Source of the DNA: Marinobacter lipolyticus SM19
GTDB taxonomy: Bacteria > Pseudomonadota > Gammaproteobacteria > Pseudomonadales > Oleiphilaceae
NCBI RefSeq assembly: GCF_000397065.2
Contig: NZ_KE007306.1
Span: 1,011,164 to 1,075,163, forward strand
DNA: 64,000 nucleotides
Direction: 5' to 3'
In this document: piece by piece, positions 56,592 through 64,000 of the stretch
How positions within the stretch are numbered: the first letter of the stretch is position 1
Layout: every line of letters starts with the position of its first letter
The notes under the pieces: generated by a model
Databases searched by the model: none
What the model saw: only the letters and a program-made list of their open reading frames with translations
Told to the model about the DNA's origin: nothing
Translations under genes and position numbers: made by a program

Positions 56592-57305
56592 ATGACCAAG
56601 CAGACACCCTCACAGACCATATGTTCCGAAGGCAACCAGTGCGCCGTTACAACCAGTGGCTTGGGCTATCAATGGCCCCACAGCAACGTCGAGCTGCAAT
56701 TTCCGGATATCACCCTGAAACGCGGTGAGCATCTGTTCATCAAGGGGCCCAGTGGCAGCGGGAAAAGCACACTCCTGAGCCTGCTGGCCGGCATGTTACG
56801 CCCCACATCTGGCACGGTTTCACTGCTGGGAGAGGACATCACCCCCTTGACCAATGGACAGCGGGACCGATTTCGCGCCGACCACATGGGCGTTATTTTC
56901 CAGCAATTCAACCTGGTGCCCTACCTCACTACGCTGGGCAATGTCACCCTGCCATGTCGCCTGTCGACCAAGCGGCACCAACGTGCCAAACCGGAACCCC
57001 CGCAGGAAGCCGAGGGACTGCTGGCCGACCTGGCGATTCCGAAAAGCCACTGGCACCAGCCAGTTACCCGCCTCAGTGTGGGCCAGCAACAACGTGTAGC
57101 GGCCGCCCGCGCGCTGATTGGCCACCCCGAGCTGATCCTTGCCGACGAGCCCACCTCGGCACTGGATACCGACAACCGCGACCGGTTTATTGAACTGCTT
57201 CTGACTCTGGGGCAAAGAGCAGGCTCCTCGGTCATATTTGTCAGCCACGACCAGAGCCTGGCTACCCACTTTGACCACGAACTCTTTCTGGAGGCGCGGT
57301 CATGA
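56592..57305 (+). CDS. LolD/MacB-like ABC ATP-binding protein of the zinc-linked block
   Basis: 237 aa from the ATG at 56592; a GTG at 56556 is also possible, and neither has a strong ribosome site. Walker A GPSGSGKSTLLS, Q-loop FQQFNLVPYL, signature LSVGQQQRVAAAR, Walker B LILADEPTSALD, H-loop VSHDQ. Type VII (MacB/LolCDE/FtsE) ABC class. Overlaps the permease gene by 4 nt. Confidence 0.88.
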   Translation: MTKQTPSQTICSEGNQCAVTTSGLGYQWPHSNVELQFPDITLKRGEHLFIKGPSGSGKSTLLSLLAGMLRPTSGTVSLLGEDITPLTNGQRDRFRADHMGVIFQQFNLVPYLTTLGNVTLPCRLSTKRHQRAKPEPPQEAEGLLADLAIPKSHWHQPVTRLSVGQQQRVAAARALIGHPELILADEPTSALDTDNRDRFIELLLTLGQRAGSSVIFVSHDQSLATHFDHELFLEARS

Positions 57306-58576
57306 AGGCCCATCTTGCGCTTTCCCTGGCCTGGGCCAGTCTGTGGCACCGGCGCTGCGTGCTCGCCCTGGTGACCCTGACCCTGACCCTCAGCGTGACG
57401 CTGTTGCTGGGTGTTCAGTACCTGCGCACCGAAGTACGTCAGTCTTTCACCAACACCATCTCGGGCACGGATCTGATCGTCGGTGCCCGTAGCGGGCAAC
57501 TGAATCTTCTACTCTATACGGTATTCCACATCGGCGATGCCACCAACAATATCCGCTGGTCCACCTATCAGGGGCTGACCGGAGACAGCCGAATTGACTG
57601 GACGGTTCCGCTGTCCCTGGGCGACAGCTACCGCGGCCATCGCGTTGTCGGCACGGATACCGGCTTTATCGAACACTTCCGGTACGGTCGCGACCAGGCT
57701 CTCTCGCTGAGTCACGGGCGATGGTTTGATGATGTCTTCGATGTTGTACTTGGTGCGGAAGTCGCCCGCAAACACAACCACTCCCTGGATGACAAACTGA
57801 TCCTGTCCCACGGTGGCGGTCGCACCAGCTTCTCCAACCACAAGGACACGCCTTTCAGTGTCACCGGTGTTCTGGCACCCACAGGGACACCGGTGGATCA
57901 GGCTGTCTACATCAGCCTGGAAGGTATGGAAGCCATGCACATCGGCTGGGAGTCCGGGGTGGCAATCCCGGGCAGAACCTTATCGCCGGAGCAGGCCAGG
58001 GAGCGCAATCTGACCCCCGATGCCATTACGGCGGCGCTGGTGGGTATCGAACGAAAAGTGATGACGTTTCAGGTGCAGCGCCAGATCAACGAATCCCGGG
58101 CGGAGCCGCTGTCTGCCGTGCTGCCCGGTGTGGCCCTGAGTGAACTGTGGCGCATCATGGGACAGTTTGAGCGCGCTCTGCTGGGCATTACCGGCTTTGT
58201 GGTGGTCATCAGCCTGATCGGCCTGGTCGCTGTTCTGTTGACGTTACAGGCCCAGCGCAGCCGTGAGATTGCCATTCTCCGCGCCACCGGCGCCTCGCCG
58301 GGGCTGGTCGCCGCGCTGCACGTCATCGAATGCATGTTCCTCGCCGTCATTGCCTGCCTGCTGGCGCTATTGCTCGGTAGCGGCGGGCTGACGCTGCTCA
58401 CCCCCTGGCTGCTGGAGCATTATGGGATACAGATCAGCCTGCGCCCCCTGGCGGCACCGGAATGGATCATTCTTGGCAGTGTACCGGTCACGGCGGCCGT
58501 CGTGGGCCTGATCCCGGCACTGCAGGCGTGGCGACAAGGCCGGCGTCAGGGGCTCAGTCACGGCGCCGATGAGTGA
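57302..58576 (+). CDS. FtsX/MacB-like ABC permease of the zinc-linked block
   Basis: 424 aa. One N-terminal helix (LALVTLTLTLSVTLLLGV), a large periplasmic domain (about 40-290) and three C-terminal helices starting at LLGITGFVVVISLIGLVAVLL. It has the RSREIAILRATGASP motif typical of FtsX domains. With the ATPase it would be a mechanotransmission-type system for a lipoprotein or metallochaperone; the PA4064-4065 pair in Pseudomonas is the equivalent. Confidence 0.87.
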   Translation: MKAHLALSLAWASLWHRRCVLALVTLTLTLSVTLLLGVQYLRTEVRQSFTNTISGTDLIVGARSGQLNLLLYTVFHIGDATNNIRWSTYQGLTGDSRIDWTVPLSLGDSYRGHRVVGTDTGFIEHFRYGRDQALSLSHGRWFDDVFDVVLGAEVARKHNHSLDDKLILSHGGGRTSFSNHKDTPFSVTGVLAPTGTPVDQAVYISLEGMEAMHIGWESGVAIPGRTLSPEQARERNLTPDAITAALVGIERKVMTFQVQRQINESRAEPLSAVLPGVALSELWRIMGQFERALLGITGFVVVISLIGLVAVLLTLQAQRSREIAILRATGASPGLVAALHVIECMFLAVIACLLALLLGSGGLTLLTPWLLEHYGIQISLRPLAAPEWIILGSVPVTAAVVGLIPALQAWRQGRRQGLSHGADE

Positions 58577-58614
58577 CAGTTGTCACGCATCCGAGGCCAT
58601 GACAACCCTGTAAA

Positions 58615-58643
58615 TTGACCGGGTTGCAGTCCACACTTATAGT
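58615..58643 (+). promoter_or_regulatory. Sigma-70 promoter of the zapB-like/zapA genes
   Basis: TTGACC and TATAGT with 17-bp spacing, 36 bp upstream of the start codon at 58679. Confidence 0.65.
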
Positions 58644-58678
58644 TACTTGCATCTATAACCACAGGCGTTGACGCAATC

Positions 58679-58885
58679 ATGGAACAGTCCGAACTACAGG
58701 CATTGGCGGACAAACTGGACAAGCTCATTGAACGCTGCCGCAAACTGGAAAGGGATAACGCTGCACTCAGGGAACTGCAGGATGACTGGAACCGGGAGCG
58801 CGCGCAGTTAATGCACAAGAACGATCTTGCCAAAAACAAGATCGAAGCCATGATCGGCCGCCTACGGGCCCTGGAGCACCACTAA
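58679..58885 (+). CDS. Small coiled-coil protein of the TIGR02449/ZapB-like type
   Basis: 68 aa, almost entirely a heptad coiled coil (LQALADKLDKLIERCRKLE, LRELQDDWNRERAQL, KIEAMIGRLRALE). A small family found immediately before zapA in many gammaproteobacteria. Stop and zapA start overlap (TAATG). A role in Z-ring assembly is inferred from position. Confidence 0.85.
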   Translation: MEQSELQALADKLDKLIERCRKLERDNAALRELQDDWNRERAQLMHKNDLAKNKIEAMIGRLRALEHH

Positions 58886-59184
58886 TGGCACAACAGCAGC
58901 CCACCACGGTTGAAGTTAAGATCCTCGACAAGGAATACCTGGTTGCCTGTCCCGAGGAAGCGCGCGAGGCATTGATTCAGTCCGCCCACCACCTCGACAG
59001 CAAAATGCGTGAGATCCGTGCCAGCGGCAAAGTGTTCGGTACCGAGCGTATCGCGGTTATGGCAGCACTGAACATCACCCACGATTTACTTGAGCGCGAC
59101 ACCATGTCCGACACCGCCAGCTCTATTCTGGAGGCTATGGAGAGCAAGCTTGATTCTGCCCTGGGGGAATCCTCCGGCCAATAG
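58885..59184 (+). CDS. zapA: Cell division protein ZapA
   Basis: 99 aa. VEVKILDKEYLVACPEEARE and the tetramer-forming coiled coil with GTERIAVMAALNITHDLL are ZapA features. It crosslinks FtsZ filaments in the Z ring. Followed by the 6S RNA gene, as in Escherichia coli. Confidence 0.95.
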   Translation: MAQQQPTTVEVKILDKEYLVACPEEAREALIQSAHHLDSKMREIRASGKVFGTERIAVMAALNITHDLLERDTMSDTASSILEAMESKLDSALGESSGQ

Positions 59185-59212
59185 ATCTTTGTCTCCTGTC
59201 CGGATTCAGGTG

Positions 59213-59243
59213 TTGCAATCGGCCCCGCTGATGCCCGTATAAT
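59213..59243 (+). promoter_or_regulatory. Promoter of 6S RNA
   Basis: Perfect -10 TATAAT at 59238-59243, seven bp before the expected 6S 5' end. TTGCAA at 59213 is a possible -35 with 19-bp spacing, slightly long. Confidence 0.65.
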
Positions 59244-59249
59244 GTAGTT

Positions 59250-59429
59250 AACTTCCTGGGCTGTTCGCAGGTCGGATACGTCCTCGAGCCGATGCGCACT
59301 ACCCAGGTGGCTACTTCAGGGCATTGTGAGCACGTCCCCCGAGGGGGAAAGCCTAATATGTCACAGCGGCCACCGACCTTGAACTTTGGGTTCAAGGGCC
59401 ACATCCGATAAACGGCAGCTCGGGAAGCT
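59250..59429 (+). ncRNA. ssrS: 6S RNA (SsrS)
   Basis: About 180 nt between zapA and ygfA. The ends pair (ACTTCCTGGGCTGTT with GGCAGCTCGGGAAGCT). Internal features match the known fold: TTCGCAGGTCGGAT, GAGCCGATGCGC, the GAGCACGTCCCCCGAGGGGGAAAGCC region, and ACCTTGAACTTTGGGTTCAAGGG shared with other gammaproteobacterial 6S RNAs. It binds the sigma-70 RNA polymerase holoenzyme in stationary phase. Ends are accurate to a few nt. Confidence 0.9.
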
Positions 59430-59434
59430 TTATT

Positions 59435-60067
59435 TTGAGTCAGATTATTGCCCCCCAACCGTTTGAAGCACATCCTGATACACGGTCACGTAGCGCCCTT
59501 CGCAAAGCGCTCCGCTACGAACGACGGTCCCTGAATCCCGAACAGCAGCAGCGCGCCGCGGAAAATCTCGCCCTGAACCTGCTGGGCAATCCGGATCTAC
59601 ACCGGGCACGACACATAGCGGTGTACCTGCCCAACGATGGCGAAATTGATCCCCACACCTACATCTCGGCAGCACGCCGCAAAGGCATTCACTTCTATCT
59701 GCCAGTTCTACACCCCATCCATCAGGGCAGACTGGTTTTCAGCCCCTATTACGATGGAGTACAACTGGCCGCCAACCGTTTCGGCATTCCTGAACCCCCG
59801 TTTCACACAGGCACACGGCGTCCGCCATGGGCACTGGATGCGGTTCTGTTTCCACTGGTGGGGTTTGATGAATCGGGTGGGCGACTGGGAATGGGGGGAG
59901 GCTTCTATGACCGGACGTTCGCTTTTACCAGGCTTCGGCCACGACTGGCGCCCAAGCTGATAGGCATTGCCCATGATTTCCAGAAAGTGCCGGAATTACC
60001 CGTTGAGCCATGGGATGTGCCGTTGCACAGTGTGGTCACGGACCGGCGCTGTTATCGGGTTCGCTAG
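59435..60067 (+). CDS. ygfA: 5-formyltetrahydrofolate cyclo-ligase family protein (YgfA)
   Basis: 210 aa from a TTG at 59435; no in-frame ATG occurs before residue 140, so the start is uncertain. Family motifs: LRKALRYERRSL (substrate binding), AVYLPNDGEIDPHTYI, and the ATP-binding RLGMGGGFYDRTF. Converts 5-formyl-THF to methenyl-THF. Lies directly behind 6S RNA and is probably processed from the same transcript. Confidence 0.9.
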   Translation: MSQIIAPQPFEAHPDTRSRSALRKALRYERRSLNPEQQQRAAENLALNLLGNPDLHRARHIAVYLPNDGEIDPHTYISAARRKGIHFYLPVLHPIHQGRLVFSPYYDGVQLAANRFGIPEPPFHTGTRRPPWALDAVLFPLVGFDESGGRLGMGGGFYDRTFAFTRLRPRLAPKLIGIAHDFQKVPELPVEPWDVPLHSVVTDRRCYRVR

Positions 60068-60234
60068 CGGTTGTCGCCAAGGGCAACATTTTCCAGGACC
60101 GCGCCACTGGCCACGGCACGTGCGCTGGCACTCTGCTTTTCTTCAGAAGCGTGCAGTGAAGTAAAACCGGTGATCACAAGGCCAACTGCAAAAATCAGCA
60201 CAACGGCCCGGATGGCGTCAGGCTTGCGTTCCAT
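60064..60234 (-). CDS. Small single-span membrane protein, hypothetical
   Basis: 56 aa from the ATG at 60234 (GGAG 9 nt upstream). One hydrophobic helix (IRAVVLIFAVGLVITGF) after a charged start, then a Ser/Ala-rich soluble tail. Its end overlaps that of ygfA by 4 nt, convergent. Family and function not recognised. Confidence 0.6.
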   Translation of the reverse strand: MERKPDAIRAVVLIFAVGLVITGFTSLHASEEKQSASARAVASGAVLENVALGDNR

Positions 60235-60438
60235 TAGGCGTTTCTCCAACTCCTGAAAAAGTAAAAACTCGAAAAATCAGTGGACTATTATTGCTTTTTA
60301 AGAATTAGACGAAAGACTAACACGCATCTCGATATTTACAATTTTTGACAGGTTAAAATTTTGTAAGGCGGGCGACAAAAACGCCTGACGAAATGAACCA
60401 AGCTAAAATTTCCCCCGCACACCCCTCACTCCGAAGTC

Positions 60439-61971
60439 TCAGGTCTGACCGTTCCCGGCCCCCAGAAACAGCTGATAAGCCTCATTATCCGTCATGTCCT
60501 CATAACGGAAGCCAACCTTATCCAGCATCAACTCGAAGTCCGCCAGGTCCTCGTCGTCCACCTGAGCACCCAGCAGTACCCGGCTATAGGCCGCACCGTG
60601 GTTGCGATAGTGGAACAGGGAGATATTCCAACGCGTACCCAGAGACATCAGGAACTTCAGCAGCGCGCCCGGGCGCTCCGGGAACTGGAACTGGTAGACC
60701 TTCTCATTGGTCACTGAGGGTGCGTGGCCACCAACCATATGGCGAATGTGCTGCTTGGCGAATTCGCTGTCGGTCAGGTCTACCACGGAATAGCCAGCCT
60801 CCCGCAAGTCCTGCACCAGCTCATCCCGCCCCAGACCACCGGCCTGGATCTGAATGCCCACGAAGATGGTGGCCTTCTTGCTGTCAGCGTAGCGATAGTT
60901 GAACTCGGTGATGCTGCGCTTGTGTAGCGCGTTAATAAAAGTCTTGAAGGCACCTGGCTTCTCGGGAATGGTCACCGCCAGAATCGCTTCACGCTTTTCA
61001 CCGATCTCGGTACGTTCGGAGACATAGCGCAGACGATCAAAATTCATATTGGCGCCACTGAGTGTCACCGCCATGTTTTCCCCTTCGATCTTCTCGCGCT
61101 CGATGTACTTCTTCACGCCGGCAACGCCAAGGGCACCCGCCGGTTCGGCGATGGAACGGGTATCCTCAAAGATGTCCTTGATAGCCGCACAGATTTCGTC
61201 GGTGGAGACCGTGATCACCTCGTCCACATGGTCCTTGCAGATTTCCCACGGGTACGCACCGATCTGTTTGACCGCAACCCCGTCAGCGAAGATCCCGACT
61301 TCATCCAGCACCACCCTTTCACCAGCCTTCATGGCGGCCTGCAGGCAGTTGGAATCCTCCGGCTCCACCCCGATCACCTTGATCTCGGGGCGCAGATACT
61401 TGATATAGGCCGCCATACCGGCAATCAGTCCGCCACCGCCCACGCAGATAAAGACTGCATGCAAGGGCTTGGTGAATTGCCACATGAGCTCCATGGCCAC
61501 CGTACCCTGCCCGGCAATTACGTCCGGATCATCGTAGGGAGGGATGTAGGTGTAGCCATGCTTCTTGATCAGCTCCTGGGCATGGGCCGCCGCTTCGTCA
61601 AAGGCATCGCCCTTGAGTACCACCTTCGCGCCATGGTCCCGCACCGAACGCACCTTGATATCCGGAGTGGTCTGCGGCATCACAATGACTGACTTGATGC
61701 CCAGGTTCTTGGCCGCCAGGGCCACACCCTGGGCATGGTTACCAGCGGATGCGCAGATCACCCCTTTGGCTTTCTGTTCCTCGGAAAGCTGTGCAATCCG
61801 GTTGTACGCGCCGCGAATCTTGAAGGAAAACACCGGCTGGAGATCTTCACGCTTGAGATAAATCTGGTTATTAAAGCGTTTGGAGAGGCTGCGCGCCTCT
61901 GTCAGCGGCGTCTCGATAGCCACATCGTACACCCGGGCATCGAGAATTTTCTTGATATAGCGTTGCGGCAT
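60439..61971 (-). CDS. ilvA: Biosynthetic threonine deaminase IlvA
   Basis: 510 aa. PLP lysine Lys51 in FSFKIRGAYNR; glycine-rich phosphate loop GGGGLIAG. Two C-terminal ACT-like regulatory subdomains from about 330 (FPERPGALLKFL in the second) show feedback control by isoleucine. First enzyme of isoleucine synthesis. Divergent from rpiA, as in Pseudomonas. Confidence 0.97.
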   Translation of the reverse strand: MPQRYIKKILDARVYDVAIETPLTEARSLSKRFNNQIYLKREDLQPVFSFKIRGAYNRIAQLSEEQKAKGVICASAGNHAQGVALAAKNLGIKSVIVMPQTTPDIKVRSVRDHGAKVVLKGDAFDEAAAHAQELIKKHGYTYIPPYDDPDVIAGQGTVAMELMWQFTKPLHAVFICVGGGGLIAGMAAYIKYLRPEIKVIGVEPEDSNCLQAAMKAGERVVLDEVGIFADGVAVKQIGAYPWEICKDHVDEVITVSTDEICAAIKDIFEDTRSIAEPAGALGVAGVKKYIEREKIEGENMAVTLSGANMNFDRLRYVSERTEIGEKREAILAVTIPEKPGAFKTFINALHKRSITEFNYRYADSKKATIFVGIQIQAGGLGRDELVQDLREAGYSVVDLTDSEFAKQHIRHMVGGHAPSVTNEKVYQFQFPERPGALLKFLMSLGTRWNISLFHYRNHGAAYSRVLLGAQVDDEDLADFELMLDKVGFRYEDMTDNEAYQLFLGAGNGQT

Positions 61972-62109
61972 GGGTCCGTCCGGAAGTCAGGGAGATTCAT
62001 GGGAAAAACGTACAGTGTAGAAACTTTGGTCGCCCTCCGTCTATAAGCGGTGACACCAGAAGGCTATAATAGCGCCAAACGTATTCACTTACCCAACCGG
62101 AGTCCTTCC

Positions 62110-62790
62110 ATGACCCAGGACGAACTGAAAAAAGCCGTTGCCAGGGCCGCACTGGATTACATTGCCCCCCGCCTTGATAGCGACAGCGTTATTGGTGTGG
62201 GCACAGGCAGCACCGCCAATTTCTTTATCGACCTGTTGGCGGACATCCGCAATGAATTCGATGGCGCCGTTGCCAGTTCCGATGCCACCGCTGAGCGCCT
62301 GAAAGGCCATGGCATCCCCGTTTACGACCTCAACAGCGTCAGTGAGCTGGAGTTCTATGTGGACGGTGCAGATGAGACCAACGAACACCTGGAACTGATC
62401 AAGGGCGGCGGTGGCGCGCTTACTCGTGAAAAGATCGTGGCGGCGGTTGCCAAGACCTTTATCTGCATTGCCGACGAGTCCAAGCTGGTTGGCACCCTCG
62501 GGACCTTCCCACTACCGGTCGAAGTTATCCCCATGGCCCGCAGCCATGTCGGCCGTGAAATTGTCCGCCTCGGCGGCGACCCTGTCTATCGGGAAGGCTT
62601 CACCACTGACAACGGCAATATCATCCTGGACATACACAACATGGACATTTCCCGCCCCATTCAGGTTGAAGAGAAGCTGAACCAGATTGTCGGGGTCGTC
62701 ACCAACGGACTGTTCGCCCGTCGTCCGGCGGATCTGTTGTTGCTGGGCACCAGCAGCGGCGTGAAAAGCATCCCACGCCAGGGGAGCTAA
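62110..62790 (+). CDS. rpiA: Ribose-5-phosphate isomerase A
   Basis: 226 aa from the ATG at 62110. [17 protein letters not shown] binds phosphate; catalytic region [25 protein letters not shown] with the key Asp, Glu and Lys residues. Interconverts ribose-5-P and ribulose-5-P in the pentose phosphate pathway. Confidence 0.97.
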   Translation: MTQDELKKAVARAALDYIAPRLDSDSVIGVGTGSTANFFIDLLADIRNEFDGAVASSDATAERLKGHGIPVYDLNSVSELEFYVDGADETNEHLELIKGGGGALTREKIVAAVAKTFICIADESKLVGTLGTFPLPVEVIPMARSHVGREIVRLGGDPVYREGFTTDNGNIILDIHNMDISRPIQVEEKLNQIVGVVTNGLFARRPADLLLLGTSSGVKSIPRQGS

Positions 62791-62839
62791 CCTCCTTCAG
62801 CAGAGCTTTCTGGCAATTCAGGCCAGCCAGCCCCGGTCC

Positions 62840-62861
62840 ATACCAAGCGCTTGCTTGGTAT
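62840..62861. promoter_or_regulatory. TetR-type operator upstream of the acyl-CoA dehydrogenase gene
   Basis: ATACCAAGC-GCTT-GCTTGGTAT, a perfect 9-bp inverted repeat with 4-bp centre. Its size and symmetry are typical of TetR-family operators, many of which control acyl-CoA dehydrogenase genes. The regulator is not in the window. Confidence 0.5.
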
Positions 62862-62880
62862 CCACAATTGAGCGACACTG

Positions 62881-62912
62881 CCTCCCAAGGTTTCCGATCA
62901 TTGGGAGGTTTT
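62881..62912 (+). terminator. Hairpin with T tail behind rpiA that also covers the next ribosome site
   Basis: CCTCCCAA (62881-62888) pairs with TTGGGAGG (62901-62908); TTTT follows. It looks like a short intrinsic terminator. The GGAGG Shine-Dalgarno of the gene starting at 62915 is inside the 3' arm. Confidence 0.6.
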
Positions 62913-62914
62913 CC

Positions 62915-64000
62915 GTGTCCGATTACTTCAACGATATTCATGAACAGGCCCGCCTGAGCGCCCGCAAGTTTATTGCCACCCACGTCCTTCCCCACATTGA
63001 CGACTGGGAAGAAACCGGTGAATTTCCTCGCGACCTCTACAGGAAGGCCGGCGACGCCGGGTTGCTCGGCATTGGATTTCCCGAAGCCCTCGGGGGCACT
63101 GGAGAGGGCGATGTATTCCTGAAGGTCGCCGTCTCCGAGGAATTGATGCGTTCCACCTCGGGCGGCCTGGTGGCCAGCCTCGGCTCCCTGGACATCGGTC
63201 TGCCTCCCGTCGCCAAGTGGGCGAAGCCGGAAGTTCGCGAGCAGGTTGTTCCTCCGGTGCTGCGCGGTGAAAAGATTGCCGCACTCGCCGTCACCGAGCC
63301 CGGTGGAGGCTCCGACGTCGCCAACTTAAAGACCCGTGCCGTCCGTGATGGGGACCATTACATCGTCAATGGCAGCAAGACCTTCATCACCAGCGGTATG
63401 CGCGCGGACCACTACACCGTTGCCGTTCGCACCGGAGGTGAGGGGCACGGCGGCATCAGTCTGCTGCTGATCGACCGCGACATGCCGGGTTTTTCCACCG
63501 GCAAGAAGCTGCGAAAAATGGGCTGGTGGGCCAGCGACACGGCAGAACTGTTCTTCGAGGACTGCCGGGTACCTGCCAACCGCCTGATCGGCGCCGAGAA
63601 CGCCGGCTTCATTGCCATCATGAGCAACTTTCTCGCCGAACGCCTGATGCTGTCCATCATGGCCTACACGACCGCCGATATTGCTCTGGAGGCCTCCCTG
63701 GCTTATGCCAAACAACGCCAGGCTTTCGGCCGCTCCATTGACCGATTCCAGGTAACCCGCCACAAACTGGTGGACATGGCCACCCAGGTGGATATCGCAC
63801 GGGAGTACACCTATCGCTGTGCCGCCCTGATGCAGGCTGGAAAAAACCCCGTCAAACAGGTGGCCATGGCGAAGAATTTTGCGGTGGAAGTGTGTGAAAA
63901 AGTCACCCGCGAGGCGGTCCAGATTCACGGCGGAATGGGCTATATGCGGGAGTCCGTGGTTGAGCGCCTGTACCGGGATGCCAAGATTCTGTCCATCGGC
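62915..64000 (+). CDS. Acyl-CoA dehydrogenase, 3' end cut by window edge
   Basis: 362 codons from a GTG at 62915 (GGAGG 6 nt upstream); about 20 more would complete the usual 380. Motifs: LAVTEPGGGSDVANLKT (FAD/substrate loop), ITSGMRADHYTVAVR, ERLMLSIMAYTTADIALEAS, AFGRSIDRFQVTRHKL and the C-terminal signature QIHGGMGYMRE. The residue after HGGMGY is Met-Arg-Glu, with Glu in a plausible catalytic place of the long-branch type. It starts fatty or branched-chain acyl-CoA oxidation; the substrate is not clear. A TetR-like palindrome lies 54 bp upstream. Confidence 0.92.
   Translation, partial: MSDYFNDIHEQARLSARKFIATHVLPHIDDWEETGEFPRDLYRKAGDAGLLGIGFPEALGGTGEGDVFLKVAVSEELMRSTSGGLVASLGSLDIGLPPVAKWAKPEVREQVVPPVLRGEKIAALAVTEPGGGSDVANLKTRAVRDGDHYIVNGSKTFITSGMRADHYTVAVRTGGEGHGGISLLLIDRDMPGFSTGKKLRKMGWWASDTAELFFEDCRVPANRLIGAENAGFIAIMSNFLAERLMLSIMAYTTADIALEASLAYAKQRQAFGRSIDRFQVTRHKLVDMATQVDIAREYTYRCAALMQAGKNPVKQVAMAKNFAVEVCEKVTREAVQIHGGMGYMRESVVERLYRDAKILSIG

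Noticed and set aside
58573..58586. Palindrome GTGACA-GT-TGTCAC as an operator for the zapB-like/zapA genes
   Set aside because: Arms are only 6 bp and overlap the stop codon of the permease gene; likely chance.

Overview
The window looks like chromosomal DNA of a marine gammaproteobacterium close to Marinobacter. This is an inference from gene content: a wax ester synthase/DGAT next to a porin, a Pseudomonas-type ethanol-oxidation cluster, and gammaproteobacterial gene orders (ubiE-ubiJ-ubiB-hisI-hisE-tatABC-rsmE; ygfB-pepP-ubiH-ubiI; zapA-6S RNA-ygfA; ilvA/rpiA). No rRNA, tRNA, CRISPR, prophage or intact insertion sequence was seen.

Positions 1-38300 are mostly a PQQ-dependent alcohol-oxidation island. 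It runs: ercS-like hybrid kinase (cut by the left edge), ercA-like Fe-alcohol dehydrogenase, a periplasmic beta-propeller protein, an AraC regulator, pqqA-B-C-D-E plus a pqqH-type peptidase, a two-gene glycosyltransferase insert, an ExaC-type aldehyde dehydrogenase, a quinoprotein alcohol dehydrogenase, a MxaJ/XoxJ-like binding protein and a c-type cytochrome. These are followed by a PedA1-A2-B-C (Lut-like) ABC system, a second TauABC-like ABC system, an AgmR/ErbR-type response regulator and a NahK-NosP pair. The dehydrogenase carries Asp320 and Asp322, the double aspartate that marks lanthanide-dependent enzymes. With the neighbouring Ped/Lut-type transporter this suggests lanthanide-dependent alcohol oxidation. 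A shared box (CTCATC-N-YTT-N-GTA) lies in front of exaC, the dehydrogenase and the cytochrome/ped promoters, with a weaker match at pqqA, so one regulator may control them together.

Embedded at 15435-23528 is a guanidine-assimilation operon. A sigma-54-like promoter and a guanidine-I (ykkC) riboswitch with its own terminator precede two DUF1989 proteins (carboxyguanidine deiminase subunits), a biotin-dependent 'urea' carboxylase that is most likely a guanidine carboxylase, and a NitT/TauT-type ABC importer. The usual last enzyme, allophanate hydrolase, is missing from the operon and the window.

Positions 38430-43562 hold a porin, the wax ester synthase, an alpha/beta hydrolase, a protein of uncertain family whose Shine-Dalgarno lies in a strong hairpin, and a PHA-system protein. 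Positions 43676-49847 hold ubiquinone, histidine, Tat export and rRNA methyltransferase genes. Positions 49849-55247 hold a DUF808 protein and ubiI-ubiH-pepP-ygfB. Between ygfB and the zapB-like/zapA genes lies a putative zinc-starvation block (DUF2796, DUF3299 and a LolD/FtsX-like ABC pair) with a perfect Zur-like palindrome in front. The window ends with 6S RNA, ygfA, ilvA, rpiA and a truncated acyl-CoA dehydrogenase gene.
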